The translations under genes were made by a program, and so were the position numbers. The notes under the pieces were generated by a model. It searched no databases and was not told the DNA's origin. It saw only the letters and a program-made list of their open reading frames with translations. From contig SGZE01000004.1 of assembly GCA_004214015.1 (NCBI GenBank), positions 1 to 51,673 of the forward strand: 51,673 nucleotides of DNA, given 5' to 3'. The DNA comes from Flavobacteriales bacterium (lineage in GTDB: Bacteria > Bacteroidota > Bacteroidia > Flavobacteriales > Flavobacteriaceae). Of the stretch, positions 23,594 to 34,226 are shown one piece after another. How positions within the stretch are numbered: position 1 is the first letter of the stretch; every line of letters begins with the position of its first letter.

Positions 23594-24676
23594 CCAAGTA
23601 TAATCTGTCTTAGATTTTCTTATGTTAGCTTTATAAGCTTCTAGATTATCATTTTTTAAAGAATTTTTAATAGCTTTTGAAAGATTTTCTGATGTTTTAT
23701 CAAATACTTCGCCACTATTATCTCTCTTGATTATTTCTTTTAAACCTTTTACATTAGAAACAATTAAAGGTGTTTCATAAAAATATGAGACTGGTGTGAT
23801 ACCACTTTGACTTGCTTTAATATATGGTTGGATCACTATATCACAAGCACATATATAATCTCTTATCTTATTTGAATCTAAAAAATTATTTTCAACTATA
23901 ATTTTGTCACCTAAGTCTAGCTCTTTTATAATGTTTAAGTATCTATCTATAGGTTCATAAAATTCTCCTGCAATAATCAATTTTACATTCACATCCTTTA
24001 AATACTTAAAGCTGTCAATTAATACTTCTAAACCCTTATATTTTCTGACTAAACCAATAAAAGAAACATAATTACAATTATCAAGTCCCAAATCTTTTTT
24101 TGCATTTTCTTTATTCTTAATTTCAGGTAAATCAAGGTTGATTGGATGAAATAATGAAACAACTTTCTTTTTGGTACTTTTCTTAAGTTGATCGCCAACA
24201 TTATCCGAGAATGTGATAAAACTATGACAAATTTTAACCATAAGCTTTCTTAATAATCCCTCTAGAGGAATTTTTTCATGATTATCCCAATTATCAATAA
24301 GTCCAATTACTTTAATTTTCTTATTTAGAAATATTCCGATAACAAAATAAGGTATACAAAGAATAGGTGACCAATATCTTAAAATTAAAAACTCAGGATT
24401 TAAATTATTAACTCTTAAAGAAGTTCTTATCCAATTTAAAGGGTTAATGGTATTTATTAAACGTCTAATTACAAAGCTTTGATGATATTTTTCATTACTA
24501 TATTGAGTCTTTCCAGGAAAAATAAGGCTAGGGTATAATAATGAAAAGGTCCAAACCTCTGTGCTTAAATTTTTTTTAATCAGTTCATTACATAATGAGT
24601 GTGTTGAATCAGAGATGCCTCCTCTATATGGGTATGAAGCAGAAAATACAAGGAATTTAACCCTTTTATTAATCAT
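23561..24676 (-). CDS. glycosyltransferase, GT4/GT1-like
   Basis: A 371-residue cytoplasmic glycosyltransferase of GT-B fold. The N-terminal FSASYPYRGGISDST is the acceptor-side glycine loop, the middle VSFIGLVRKYKGLEVLIDS starts the nucleotide-sugar domain, and SQSGITPVSYFYETPLIVSNVKG with the acidic E-x7-E region (GEVFDKTSENLSKAI in part) are GT4 traits. Substrate unknown; envelope polysaccharide or glycan assembly is a guess. It lies 24 bases after gltD on the same strand and may be read from the gltB promoter. Confidence 0.86.
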   Translation of the reverse strand: MINKRVKFLVFSASYPYRGGISDSTHSLCNELIKKNLSTEVWTFSLLYPSLIFPGKTQYSNEKYHQSFVIRRLINTINPLNWIRTSLRVNNLNPEFLILRYWSPILCIPYFVIGIFLNKKIKVIGLIDNWDNHEKIPLEGLLRKLMVKICHSFITFSDNVGDQLKKSTKKKVVSLFHPINLDLPEIKNKENAKKDLGLDNCNYVSFIGLVRKYKGLEVLIDSFKYLKDVNVKLIIAGEFYEPIDRYLNIIKELDLGDKIIVENNFLDSNKIRDYICACDIVIQPYIKASQSGITPVSYFYETPLIVSNVKGLKEIIKRDNSGEVFDKTSENLSKAIKNSLKNDNLEAYKANIRKSKTDYTWSRFIQELEKI

Positions 24677-24700
24677 GACATTTTATTGTAAAGCAATGTA

Positions 24701-26152
24701 TTAAAGATCTCCAAATGAGTCTTTTCTTGGAAGATTAGATGAACCCATAAGATATTTATCTATGTGATAAGAAGCTTCTCTTCCTTCAGAAATTGCCCAT
24801 ACTATTAGAGATTGTCCTCTCCTACAATCACCTGCAGTAAAAATATTATTTTTTTTGGTTTGATAGTTAGAATTTGAAGATATATTACCTCTTTTATTTA
24901 AATGAATATTTAGTTTTTTTGGCAAATCATTTTCAGGACCAGTAAAACCTAATGCTAAAATTACAAGATCACAATTCCAGTTTTTCTCAGAATTGGGTAT
25001 TTCAATAAATTGTTTTTTTTCATCATCAAATTTAACATTTACAGTCTGTAGACTTACAATATTATTATCCTTATCTCCAATAAACTTCTTTGTTAAAATA
25101 CTCCATTCCCTTTCTGCTCCTTCCTCGTGAGATGAAGATGATTTTAATGTAAATGGCCAGTAAGGCCAAGGATTTTTTAAATCTCTTTCCCTTGAAGGTT
25201 TTGATGCTAATTCAAAATTTATTACATTTTTTGCGCCATGTCGATTGGATGTTCCTATGCAATCAGATCCTGTGTCACCTCCACCTATAACAATTACATT
25301 TTTTCCCTTTGCATCATATTTACTTAAATGTTTATCCAATTGACCATCTACAAATTTGTTATTATGAGTTAAAAAATCCATTGCCTGAACAATTCCCGAA
25401 AGATTATTCCCAGGTATATCTAATTTTCGCTTAATAGTAGATCCTGTTGACATAAGAACTGCATCATACTCTTTTTCTATTTCTTCAATCTTTAAATCTT
25501 TGCCTACTTCTATATTGCACTTAAATGTTATTCCTTCCTCAATTAAGATATTTATTCTTCTATCAATTATTTTTTTTTCAAGCTTAAAGTCTGGGATTCC
25601 ATATCTGAGCAATCCACCAACCTTGTTATCTCTTTCAAATACAGTTACGCTATGACCAACAGAATTTAGTTGTTGAGCTGCAGCAAGTCCAGTCGGGCCA
25701 GACCCAATAATAGCAATCTTTTTTCCAGTTCTAATATCAGGTATTTTAGGTGATATCCAATTTTCTTTAAACCCTTTTTCAACAATTTGTTTTTCAATTA
25801 ATTCAATAGATACAGGAGGATCTATTATTCCTAACACACATGCAGCTTCACAAGGAGCTGGACAAAGTCTACCAGTGAATTCTGGGAAATTATTTGTTGA
25901 ATGTAAAATATCAAGTGCCTCTTTCCATTTTTTATTATATACTAAATCATTAAAGTCTGGTATTAGATTTCCTAATGGACAACCACTGTGACAAAAAGGA
26001 ACACCACAATCCATACATCTAGCTGCTTGAGAATTTAACACGGATTCTTTAGGATCTATAGTAAACTCCTTATAGTTTTTCAATCTTTTTCTAACAGGAA
26101 TATACTTTTCGTCAATTCTTTTATACTCTTTAAATCCTTTAACTTTTCCCAT
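24701..26152 (-). CDS. gltD: glutamate synthase small subunit (NADPH)
   Basis: The FAD-flavoprotein that passes electrons from NAD(P)H to GltB. At 483 residues it shows the N-terminal iron-sulphur Cys clusters RCMDCGVPFCHSGCP (about residues 42-56) and LCPAPCEAAC (about 96-105), then two Rossmann loops: IIGSGPTGLAAAQQL (about 148-162) for FAD and VIGGGDTGSDC (about 288-298) for NAD(P)H, and the terminal FTAGDCRRGQSLIVWA FAD segment. The start is two bases after the gltB stop. GltBD converts glutamine and 2-oxoglutarate to two glutamates. Confidence 0.96.
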   Translation of the reverse strand: MGKVKGFKEYKRIDEKYIPVRKRLKNYKEFTIDPKESVLNSQAARCMDCGVPFCHSGCPLGNLIPDFNDLVYNKKWKEALDILHSTNNFPEFTGRLCPAPCEAACVLGIIDPPVSIELIEKQIVEKGFKENWISPKIPDIRTGKKIAIIGSGPTGLAAAQQLNSVGHSVTVFERDNKVGGLLRYGIPDFKLEKKIIDRRINILIEEGITFKCNIEVGKDLKIEEIEKEYDAVLMSTGSTIKRKLDIPGNNLSGIVQAMDFLTHNNKFVDGQLDKHLSKYDAKGKNVIVIGGGDTGSDCIGTSNRHGAKNVINFELASKPSRERDLKNPWPYWPFTLKSSSSHEEGAEREWSILTKKFIGDKDNNIVSLQTVNVKFDDEKKQFIEIPNSEKNWNCDLVILALGFTGPENDLPKKLNIHLNKRGNISSNSNYQTKKNNIFTAGDCRRGQSLIVWAISEGREASYHIDKYLMGSSNLPRKDSFGDL

Positions 26153-26154
26153 AA

Positions 26155-29100
26155 TTATTTAATGAGTTGATTAATTTTCTCTTGAGCAATTTTTTCTAAA
26201 GCAATTTTATATTCTTTAGGCATTACTTTGATAAAATTATATTTTTCTTTTTTCCATTTAGAAAGAAGTGCTTTAGCTAGTTTGCTATTTGTATACGAAA
26301 GATGATTTTCTAACATATGACTTATAATATCTTGATCTTGATCATCGACACTTTCAAGATCTATCATTTCCATGTTAAAATTAGAATTTGAAAATTGTTC
26401 ATTTTTATATATGTAAGAGATTCCACCACTCATACCTGCACCAAAATTTCTACCAATTTTACCAAGAATTAAAACAATTCCTCCTGTCATATATTCGCAT
26501 CCATGATCACCGATGCCCTCAACTACTGCCTTAGCTCCAGAATTTCTTACACAAAATCGTTCACCAGCAATTCCATTTATATATGCCTCACCCTTAGTTG
26601 CTCCATATAGAGCTACATTTCCAGTTATGATATTTAAATTTGATTTAAATGTTGATTTTTTTGGGATTCTTACACTTAGAATACCTCCAGATAAGCTTTT
26701 TCCAAAGTAATCATTTGTATTACCATAAACAGTCATTCTGAGACCTTTCACTGCAAATGCTCCAAAGCTTTGTCCTGCAGATCCTTTGAAGTTTAGTTTT
26801 AATGTTTCCTTTGGTAATCCTTTCTCTCCATATAATTTGGAAATTTCGTTACTTAGAATTGCCCCTACAGATCTATCTGTATTTTTAATTTTGAATTCTA
26901 AAGAAGTTTTAATCTTCCTATTTATTGATAGTTTTGCTTCTTTTAGGATTTTAAAATCTAAAACTTTACTTAGATTATGATTTTGTTTTTCTGTATTTCT
27001 GAGAGTGATGTTCTTGTCAGAATTAGGTTTATATAATATTTTATCAAGATTTATCCCTTTTACTTTATAATCATCAATTCCTTTTTTTGCTTCTAATTTT
27101 TGGCTTTGACCAATCATTTCTTCTACAGTTCTAAATCCTAGATTTGCCATTATTTCTCTTAATTCTTCTGCAACGAAGTACATAAAATTTATTACATGTT
27201 CTGGTTTACCTTTGAAATTCTTTCTAAGTTCTGGATCCTGAGTGGCTATACCAACAGGACATGTATTTAAATGACAAGCTCGCATCATTATACAACCAGA
27301 AGCTACTAATGGCGCTGTTGAAAAACCAAATTCCTCTGCTCCTAACAGACAAGCAATAGCTACATCTCTTCCTGTTTTTAACTGTCCATCACATTCAAGA
27401 ACAACTCTACTTCTTAGGTTATTTAAAACTAATGTTTGTTGAGCTTCAGCAATTCCAAGCTCCCATGGAAGACCTGCATGTCTTAATGATGTTAGAGGTG
27501 ATGCTCCAGTTCCTCCATCATATCCAGAAATCAATATAACATCTGCTTTGGCTTTTGCTACACCAGCAGCTATAGTTCCAACTCCAACTTCTGATACAAG
27601 TTTTACATTTACTCTAGCATCCCTATTTGCATTTTTAAGATCAAATATTAATTGCGCAAGATCTTCTATTGAATAAATATCATGATGTGGTGGGGGAGAT
27701 ATTAATCCAACATAGGGAGTAGAGTTTCTTACTTTAGCTATCAAAGGATTTACTTTTGATCCAGGTAATTGACCTCCTTCACCAGGTTTTGCACCTTGAG
27801 CCATCTTAATTTGAATCTCATCAGCATTGGTTAGATAATATGAACTAACACCAAATCTTCCTGAGGCAACTTGTTTTATTGAGCTATTTCTTGAATCACC
27901 ATTTTCATCTTTTTTAAATCTATTATGGTCTTCTCCTCCTTCACCTGAATTACTTTTACCACCGATTCTATTCATGGCAATTGCAAGATTCTCATGAGCT
28001 TCTTTACTAATTGATCCATAAGACATTGCACCAGTTTTAAACCTTTTAACAATCTCTGTCCATGGTTCAACTTCTTCAATTGGAATAGGGTTATAATCAA
28101 TGAACTTAAGAAGCCCTCTAATTGTCATAAGTTGTTCTTCCTGTTCATTAATTAGTTTAGAATATTCTTTATATGAACTATAATTTTCAGTTTTTACAGA
28201 ATTTTGAAGTTTTGAAATAGTCTTAGGGTTTAGCATATGACTTTCACCATCTCTTCTCCATCTATAATCTCCTCCTGTTTTGATAGATGAAAAATTAGGT
28301 TCTGAATTAAAAGCAAAATGGATTCTCTGGCTAATTTCTTTTTCCAGAACATAAAGCCCAACTCCCTCTATTCTTGTTGGTGTATTTTTAAAATATTTGT
28401 TTATAAAATTTGTTTTAAGACCTAGAGCCTCAAAAATTTGAGAACCACGGTAAGAGTTTAAAGTAGATATACCTATCTTATTCATTACCTTTAAAATACC
28501 TTTTGCTATAGCATCGTTGAAATTTGATATTGAAGATTCTAAGCTAATATCTTTAATATGTCCGATTTCATGATGATAGCTGATAATTTCATTAACCAGA
28601 TAAGGGTTAATTGCACTAGCTCCGTAACCAAATAACATTGAAAAATGATGAGGTTCTCTTGGTTCTGCTGATTCTATTATAATTCCGAATTTAGACCTTT
28701 TCTTTAACTTAATCATAGTTTGATGAACAAATGAACAAGCAAGTAAAATTGGTATAGGAGCCATTTTTTTTGAAACTTTTCTATCACTTAATATTACTAT
28801 ATTAGTTCCTTCATCAATAAGTTTTTCAATTTTCAGTACAATCCCATCAAGGGCTTCCTCTATTCCATTATGTCCTTTTTTTAACTCATACAAACATTCT
28901 ATTGAGCTAGATTTAAACTTTTCATGATTTATATATTTTATTTTATCAAGATCTTCATTAGATATTATTGGATTCTTAATGTTTAGACTTATTGAATGTT
29001 CTTCAATTACATCAAAAATATTATAGTTACTACCTAATGATAGACTAGTATCTGTAACGATTTCCTCTCTGATTCCATCAAGAGGAGGATTTGTTACCTG

Positions 29101-30657
29101 AGCAAACAATTGCTTAAAATAATTATATATTAACTGTGGTTTTTTAGAAAGTACTGCTAGTGGAGTATCAATTCCCATAGATCCAATAGACTCTTTTCCA
29201 CTAATACACATTGGGATTATTATCTTTTTAAAATCTTCTTTTGTATATCCAAATATTTTAAGTCTAGTTTCTAAATTAATTTTTTCATCTGGAGTACGAT
29301 TCCCTGTATATGATATATCACTTAATTGTAAAATATTTTTATCGACCCATTTCCTGTAAGGCCTTTTGGAAACAATATTTTTCTTTATTTCATTATCATT
29401 AATTATTTTTCCTTGGTCCATGTCAACTAAGAAAATCTTACCAGGTTCTAGTCTTCCATGAGACTCAATGTTCTCTGGATCGAGATCAACAACTCCTGTC
29501 TCAGATGACATAATTACATAACCATCTTTTGTTACAGTATATCTAGAAGGTCTTAATCCGTTCCTGTCTAGAAGCGCACCAATATATTTTCCATCAGTAA
29601 ATGGTATTGAAGCTGGGCCGTCCCAAGGCTCCATAATACAGCTATTAAATTTATAAAATGCTCTTTTGTCATTATCCATTGAATTATGTTTTTCCCAAGC
29701 TTCAGGAACCAACATCATCATTACTTCTGGCAAAGATCTTCCTGTCATCAGTAATAATTCTACAACCATATCCATAGAAGCAGAATCTGATTTTCCAGGA
29801 ACAATAATTGGTAAAATCTTAGACATATCCCTTTTAGATATATCTTCTGATTTAAAAAGCTCCTCCCTTGTTTTCATTCTACTAATATTTCCTTTGAATG
29901 TGTTTATTTCACCATTGTGACACATATACCTAAAAGGCTGTGCTAAATCCCATGTTGGGAAAGTATTTGTTGAAAATCTTTGATGAACAAGAGCAAGCTT
30001 TGTAACTAGGTTAGGGTTTTTTAAATCGATGTAAAATCTCTCAATGTCTTCTGGAATTAATAATCCTTTATAAATTATTGTTCTTAAACTTAAACTAGAA
30101 AAATAGAAATATTCTTTTTGGTTTAATTCTGAAGAATATATCGTGTTTTCACTAATTTTTCTAGCAATAAATAGCCTTAAATTAAATTCTTTATCTGTTA
30201 GATTAGTATTAGGTTTAATAAATACTTGTTTTATTTGAGGCTGAGTTTTACTAGCTATAGATCCAACAACTTTAGAATTTACAGGAACATCTCTCCAGCC
30301 TAATATATTAAGGTCTTGTTTTTTAATCTCATCTTCAAATATTTTAATACAGTGATTAGATTGATTTACTTTATTTGGTAGGAAAACCATACCAACCGCA
30401 TATTCGTTTGAGTTAGGAAGAGTAAAGTCACATTCTTTAATAAAAAATTCATGAGGTATTTCTATAAGTATACCAGCTCCATCTCCAGTCCGACCATCAG
30501 AGCTAACTGCACCTCTATGCTCTAAACAAGTTAAAATATTAAGAGCTTGACTGATAATTGTATTGGTCTTTTCACCATTTAGACTACATATAAATCCAGC
30601 ACCACAATTGTCGTGTTCAAATTCTGAGAGATATAATCCTTGGTCTTTTAATTTCAT
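26155..30657 (-). CDS. gltB: glutamate synthase large subunit
   Basis: A 1500-residue amidotransferase. The first 17 residues are a pro-peptide; Cys18 in DNCGAGF becomes the N-terminal nucleophile of the class II glutaminase domain (to about 430). The central domain follows, then the FMN domain (about 850-1200) with the 3Fe-4S ligands in CIMMRACHLNTCPVG and GGEDHNR, SGYDGGTGASPL as FMN/substrate elements. The GXGXG beta-helix forms the end (from about 1270, GAKAVVEGIGDHGCEYMTGG in part). Promoter box and TTATCA repeats lie upstream. Normal length, no lesion seen. Confidence 0.97.
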   Translation of the reverse strand: MKLKDQGLYLSEFEHDNCGAGFICSLNGEKTNTIISQALNILTCLEHRGAVSSDGRTGDGAGILIEIPHEFFIKECDFTLPNSNEYAVGMVFLPNKVNQSNHCIKIFEDEIKKQDLNILGWRDVPVNSKVVGSIASKTQPQIKQVFIKPNTNLTDKEFNLRLFIARKISENTIYSSELNQKEYFYFSSLSLRTIIYKGLLIPEDIERFYIDLKNPNLVTKLALVHQRFSTNTFPTWDLAQPFRYMCHNGEINTFKGNISRMKTREELFKSEDISKRDMSKILPIIVPGKSDSASMDMVVELLLMTGRSLPEVMMMLVPEAWEKHNSMDNDKRAFYKFNSCIMEPWDGPASIPFTDGKYIGALLDRNGLRPSRYTVTKDGYVIMSSETGVVDLDPENIESHGRLEPGKIFLVDMDQGKIINDNEIKKNIVSKRPYRKWVDKNILQLSDISYTGNRTPDEKINLETRLKIFGYTKEDFKKIIIPMCISGKESIGSMGIDTPLAVLSKKPQLIYNYFKQLFAQVTNPPLDGIREEIVTDTSLSLGSNYNIFDVIEEHSISLNIKNPIISNEDLDKIKYINHEKFKSSSIECLYELKKGHNGIEEALDGIVLKIEKLIDEGTNIVILSDRKVSKKMAPIPILLACSFVHQTMIKLKKRSKFGIIIESAEPREPHHFSMLFGYGASAINPYLVNEIISYHHEIGHIKDISLESSISNFNDAIAKGILKVMNKIGISTLNSYRGSQIFEALGLKTNFINKYFKNTPTRIEGVGLYVLEKEISQRIHFAFNSEPNFSSIKTGGDYRWRRDGESHMLNPKTISKLQNSVKTENYSSYKEYSKLINEQEEQLMTIRGLLKFIDYNPIPIEEVEPWTEIVKRFKTGAMSYGSISKEAHENLAIAMNRIGGKSNSGEGGEDHNRFKKDENGDSRNSSIKQVASGRFGVSSYYLTNADEIQIKMAQGAKPGEGGQLPGSKVNPLIAKVRNSTPYVGLISPPPHHDIYSIEDLAQLIFDLKNANRDARVNVKLVSEVGVGTIAAGVAKAKADVILISGYDGGTGASPLTSLRHAGLPWELGIAEAQQTLVLNNLRSRVVLECDGQLKTGRDVAIACLLGAEEFGFSTAPLVASGCIMMRACHLNTCPVGIATQDPELRKNFKGKPEHVINFMYFVAEELREIMANLGFRTVEEMIGQSQKLEAKKGIDDYKVKGINLDKILYKPNSDKNITLRNTEKQNHNLSKVLDFKILKEAKLSINRKIKTSLEFKIKNTDRSVGAILSNEISKLYGEKGLPKETLKLNFKGSAGQSFGAFAVKGLRMTVYGNTNDYFGKSLSGGILSVRIPKKSTFKSNLNIITGNVALYGATKGEAYINGIAGERFCVRNSGAKAVVEGIGDHGCEYMTGGIVLILGKIGRNFGAGMSGGISYIYKNEQFSNSNFNMEMIDLESVDDQDQDIISHMLENHLSYTNSKLAKALLSKWKKEKYNFIKVMPKEYKIALEKIAQEKINQLIK

Positions 30658-30667
30658 ATCAGAATTA

Positions 30668-30675
30668 CAAAAATA
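30668..30675 (-). promoter_or_regulatory. candidate -7 box (TATTTTTG) for gltB
   Basis: On the minus strand TATTTTTG matches TAnnTTTG exactly and ends ten bases before the gltB ATG, which would give a leader of only a few bases. No TTG -33 box at the usual distance is visible. Confidence 0.5.
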
Positions 30676-30686
30676 TAATTATGAGT

Positions 30687-30749
30687 TTATCATAATTGAT
30701 TTTATGCTGAAAACAAAATGAGTTATCACTAAAATTATCAATTTGATAA
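30687..30749. repeat. repeated TTATCA motifs upstream of gltB, including a palindrome
   Basis: TTATCA occurs at 30687-30692, 30723-30728 and 30735-30740, and inverted (TGATAA) at 30744-30749. The last two form the palindrome TTATCAATTTGATAA (30735-30749, 7-base arms). They lie 30-90 bases before the gltB start and just upstream of its -7 box, a position suited to a regulator. It may alternatively be the weak 3' end of secA, since on the minus strand the palindrome is followed by TTTT. Confidence 0.4.
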
Positions 30750-30816
30750 AAAACCTATTCTCAAAATGTAGATTTGATATATAAAGTGAAGATATTTAAG
30801 AATATTATAGCAAGAA

Positions 30817-33800
30817 TTAGCTATTTATTTCCCATTCACCTGATTGAAGAAATTTTTCTGCTTGTTTGAACTTCATAGCCTTAACTTCTCCAGAAGTAGA
30901 ATTTTTTATTTCAACTTTTTCATTCCTTCCAATCTTTGGTATTTCTCGAGTTACAGTCTCAACTTTTTGATTACTTGCTCCAGCACCAACTCTACGGGCT
31001 CGTTCAGCTAATTCGTCACTATTCAAGCTCTCTTGTTTTGTTGTTTGATAATCATTATTTTTTGAGCTTCCAGAAGATGCATCTTTTATATTTCCTTGAT
31101 TATCAGGAAGATTAGATTTGAATAAGAAAGAGAGTAATTCTTTGTTAAGTATATGAATCATTGACTTGAATAATTCATAAGCTTCAAATTTATATATCAA
31201 CAGTGGATCTTTCTGTTCGTGAACAGCTAATTGAACAGATTGTTTTAGATCATCCATTTTTCTTAGATGATTTTTCCATTTTTCATCAATAATTGCAAGA
31301 GATATGTTTTTTTCAAAATCATCAATTAAATTTTCACCATTACTTTCATATGATTTTTTTAAATCAGTTACAATATTTATAACTTTTTTTCCATCGGTAA
31401 ATGGCACTACAATTCTTTTAAAAGAGTTGCCTTTATTCTCATATACATTTTTTATTATTGGAAGAGCGAGTGTTCTATTTAACTCTTTTTTGTTTGTGTA
31501 AAAAGTATTTAATTCCTCATACAAACTTTGAATTAAATCATCTTCACTAGATTCTAGAAACTCATTTTCTGTAATTGGAGATGTCATTGAAAAAGTAGTA
31601 ATTAACTCAAATTCAAAGTTTTTGTAATCGTTAGTTCCTTTATTCTGTATTACAATTTCTTCTATAGTATCAAACATGATATTTGTAATATCAATTTGAA
31701 GTCTATCTCCTTCCAATGCATTTTTTCTAAGTGTGTATATAATATTTCTTTGAGAATTCATTACATCATCATATTCTAATAGTCTTTTTCTAATACCAAA
31801 GTTGTTTTCCTCCACCTTCTTTTGAGCCCTTTCAATTGACTTAGTAACCATAGGATGTTGAATATTTTCTCCATCTTTTAATCCCATTCTATCCATTATA
31901 TTCGAAACTCTATCTTGTCCAAATAATCTCATTAAATTATCTTCAAAAGATACATAGAATTGAGAGCTACCTGGATCACCTTGTCTTCCAGAACGACCTC
32001 TAAGCTGTCTATCAACTCGTCTTGAGTCATGTCTCTCAGTTCCAATTATTGCAAGACCACCAGAGTTGATAACATCTTTACTTAGTTTAATATCGGTTCC
32101 TCTACCAGCCATGTTAGTTGCAATTGTAACTACTCCAGGGTTTCCTGCTTCTGTAACTATATCAGCTTCTTTTTTATGAAGCTTCGCATTAAGAACATTA
32201 TGATTAATATTAGCCCTACTTAACATTTTACTGAGCAACTCAGATATCTCTACAGAAGTAGTTCCTATTAAAACGGGTCTTTTATTATTTCTAAGAGTTA
32301 TTACATCTTCAATTATCGCATTATATTTTTCTCTTTTTGACTTGTAAATCAAATCATCCTCATCTTTTCTGGCAATAGGTTTATTTGTAGGTATTTCAGT
32401 AACATCTAATTTATAAATTTCCCAAAATTCTCCAGCTTCAGTTACTGCAGTCCCTGTCATCCCAGATAATTTTGTGTATAATCTAAAATAATTTTGAAGA
32501 GTTATTGTAGCAAAAGTTTGAGTAGCTGCCTCGATCTTTACATTCTCTTTTGCCTCTATTGCTTGATGAAGTCCATCAGAGTATCTTCTACCATCCATTA
32601 TTCTTCCAGTTTGCTCATCAACTATCATAACTTTATTTTCTACTACTACATATTCAACATCTTTCTCAAATAAAGTAAATGCTTTCAATAATTGATTAAT
32701 ACTGTGAATTCTTTCACTTTTTACATCAAAATCATTAAACAATTCACTTTTTGCCTTAGCCTCTTCCTCGCTTGATAAACCTTTTTCTTCAATAGATTTT
32801 ACTTCTGTGGATATATTAGGCATTATAAAGAAATCTTTATCATCTAAGTCTTGAGATAAAGTTTCAATACCCTTATCAGTAAGTTCAATTTGATTATTCT
32901 TCTCATCGATAGTGAAATAGAGCTCTTCATCAATTTGATGCATCTCCCTATTATTGTCTTGCATATAGAAATTTTCAGTTTTTTGAAGTGTTTGTTTTAC
33001 ACCTTGTTCACTTAAAAATTTAATTAATGCTTTATTTTTTGGTAACCCTCTATATGCCCTAAATAAGAGAAATCCTCCTTGATCGTTATCTGAATCTTTA
33101 ATTAAATTTTTCGCTTCAGATAATATATTAGATAAATATGTTTTTTGAAGAGTAACAAGCCTTTGGATTTTTGGTTTTAGATTATCAAATTCATGACGAT
33201 CACCATCTTTTGTTGGTCCTGAAATTATCAATGGAGTTCTAGCATCATCTATTAGAACTGAATCAACCTCATCTATTATTGCATAATTATGTTTTCTTTG
33301 AACAATATCATCTAATGAGTGAGACATGTTATCTCTTAAATAATCAAAGCCAAATTCATTATTTGTTCCATAGGTTATATCAGCATCATATGCTCTCTTT
33401 CTCTCAGGAGAGTTGGGCTTATGGAAGTCTATACAATCAATTCTAAGACCATGAAACTCAAGAATTGGACCCATCCATGCGCTATCTCTTTTTGCTAAGT
33501 AATCATTAACAGTTACAAGGTGAACACCGTCTCCAGTTAATGCATTTAAATAAATCGGTAATGTAGAAACTAATGTTTTACCTTCTCCTGTTTGCATTTC
33601 ACCAATTCTTCCCTGATGAAGTACAATTCCACCAATTAATTGCACATCATAGTGGATCATATCCCAGACAACATTTTTACCTGCAGCATCCCAATTATTC
33701 TTCCAAATGGATTTATCACTTTTAATATTTACATAAGATTTTTTAGATGCAATTTCTTTGTCAAAATCAGATGTAGTTACCTCAATTTCTTCATTTTCAA

Positions 33801-34170
33801 AAAATCTTTTAGCGGTTTCCTTTACAACGGCAAAAGCTTGTGGTAATAGTTCATTTAATATCTCCGCCTTTTTTGAAATTAGATCATTTTCAAGTGTTTC
33901 AACCTCCTTAAATAATATCTCTTTTTGAGTATTTGACGTTTCGTTTGAAATCTTTTTGTTTAAATCAAGAATTGATTTATTTATATCTGAAGTTTGTTCA
34001 GATATTATTCCTTTAAATTCAATTGTTTTATTTCTAAGCTGATCATTTGAAATTGCAGATAGTTTATCAAATTCAATATTAATATCATCAACTAATGGAG
34101 TAAGTTTTTTAAGATCTTTACCAGATTTATCCCCAAGAAATACCTTCAAAAGGGAGTTAACAATGGACAT
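30817..34170 (-). CDS. secA: preprotein translocase ATPase SecA
   Basis: The motor that pushes unfolded preproteins through SecYEG. It is 1117 residues long, as in Bacteroidota, against about 900 in E. coli, because of insertions in the nucleotide-binding domain. GEMQTGEGKT (Walker A region, about 192-201), IIDEVDSVLIDDARTPL (DEAD-like box), TATNMAGRGTDI (as TIATNMAGRGTDIKL) and ERHDSRRVDRQLRGRSGRQGDPG in part (RQLRGRSGRQGDPG) are all present. The C-terminal CxCx8C(H/C) zinc tail of E. coli SecA is absent; the end is a KFKQAEKFLQSGEW-type tail seen in flavobacteria. A TAAATTTG box is upstream. Confidence 0.97.
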   Translation of the reverse strand: MSIVNSLLKVFLGDKSGKDLKKLTPLVDDINIEFDKLSAISNDQLRNKTIEFKGIISEQTSDINKSILDLNKKISNETSNTQKEILFKEVETLENDLISKKAEILNELLPQAFAVVKETAKRFFENEEIEVTTSDFDKEIASKKSYVNIKSDKSIWKNNWDAAGKNVVWDMIHYDVQLIGGIVLHQGRIGEMQTGEGKTLVSTLPIYLNALTGDGVHLVTVNDYLAKRDSAWMGPILEFHGLRIDCIDFHKPNSPERKRAYDADITYGTNNEFGFDYLRDNMSHSLDDIVQRKHNYAIIDEVDSVLIDDARTPLIISGPTKDGDRHEFDNLKPKIQRLVTLQKTYLSNILSEAKNLIKDSDNDQGGFLLFRAYRGLPKNKALIKFLSEQGVKQTLQKTENFYMQDNNREMHQIDEELYFTIDEKNNQIELTDKGIETLSQDLDDKDFFIMPNISTEVKSIEEKGLSSEEEAKAKSELFNDFDVKSERIHSINQLLKAFTLFEKDVEYVVVENKVMIVDEQTGRIMDGRRYSDGLHQAIEAKENVKIEAATQTFATITLQNYFRLYTKLSGMTGTAVTEAGEFWEIYKLDVTEIPTNKPIARKDEDDLIYKSKREKYNAIIEDVITLRNNKRPVLIGTTSVEISELLSKMLSRANINHNVLNAKLHKKEADIVTEAGNPGVVTIATNMAGRGTDIKLSKDVINSGGLAIIGTERHDSRRVDRQLRGRSGRQGDPGSSQFYVSFEDNLMRLFGQDRVSNIMDRMGLKDGENIQHPMVTKSIERAQKKVEENNFGIRKRLLEYDDVMNSQRNIIYTLRKNALEGDRLQIDITNIMFDTIEEIVIQNKGTNDYKNFEFELITTFSMTSPITENEFLESSEDDLIQSLYEELNTFYTNKKELNRTLALPIIKNVYENKGNSFKRIVVPFTDGKKVINIVTDLKKSYESNGENLIDDFEKNISLAIIDEKWKNHLRKMDDLKQSVQLAVHEQKDPLLIYKFEAYELFKSMIHILNKELLSFLFKSNLPDNQGNIKDASSGSSKNNDYQTTKQESLNSDELAERARRVGAGASNQKVETVTREIPKIGRNEKVEIKNSTSGEVKAMKFKQAEKFLQSGEWEINS

Positions 34171-34183
34171 ATTATATTTTTTT

Positions 34184-34191
34184 CAAATTTA
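34184..34191 (-). promoter_or_regulatory. candidate -7 box (TAAATTTG) for secA
   Basis: Minus-strand TAAATTTG matches TAnnTTTG and ends 13 bases before the secA ATG at 34170. A TTG on the minus strand (34206-34204) is only 12 bases upstream, closer than the usual 19-21, so the -33 element is not convincing. Confidence 0.45.
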
Positions 34192-34226
34192 TTTAAAAAT
34201 TACCAATAAATATTAATCTATTATAA

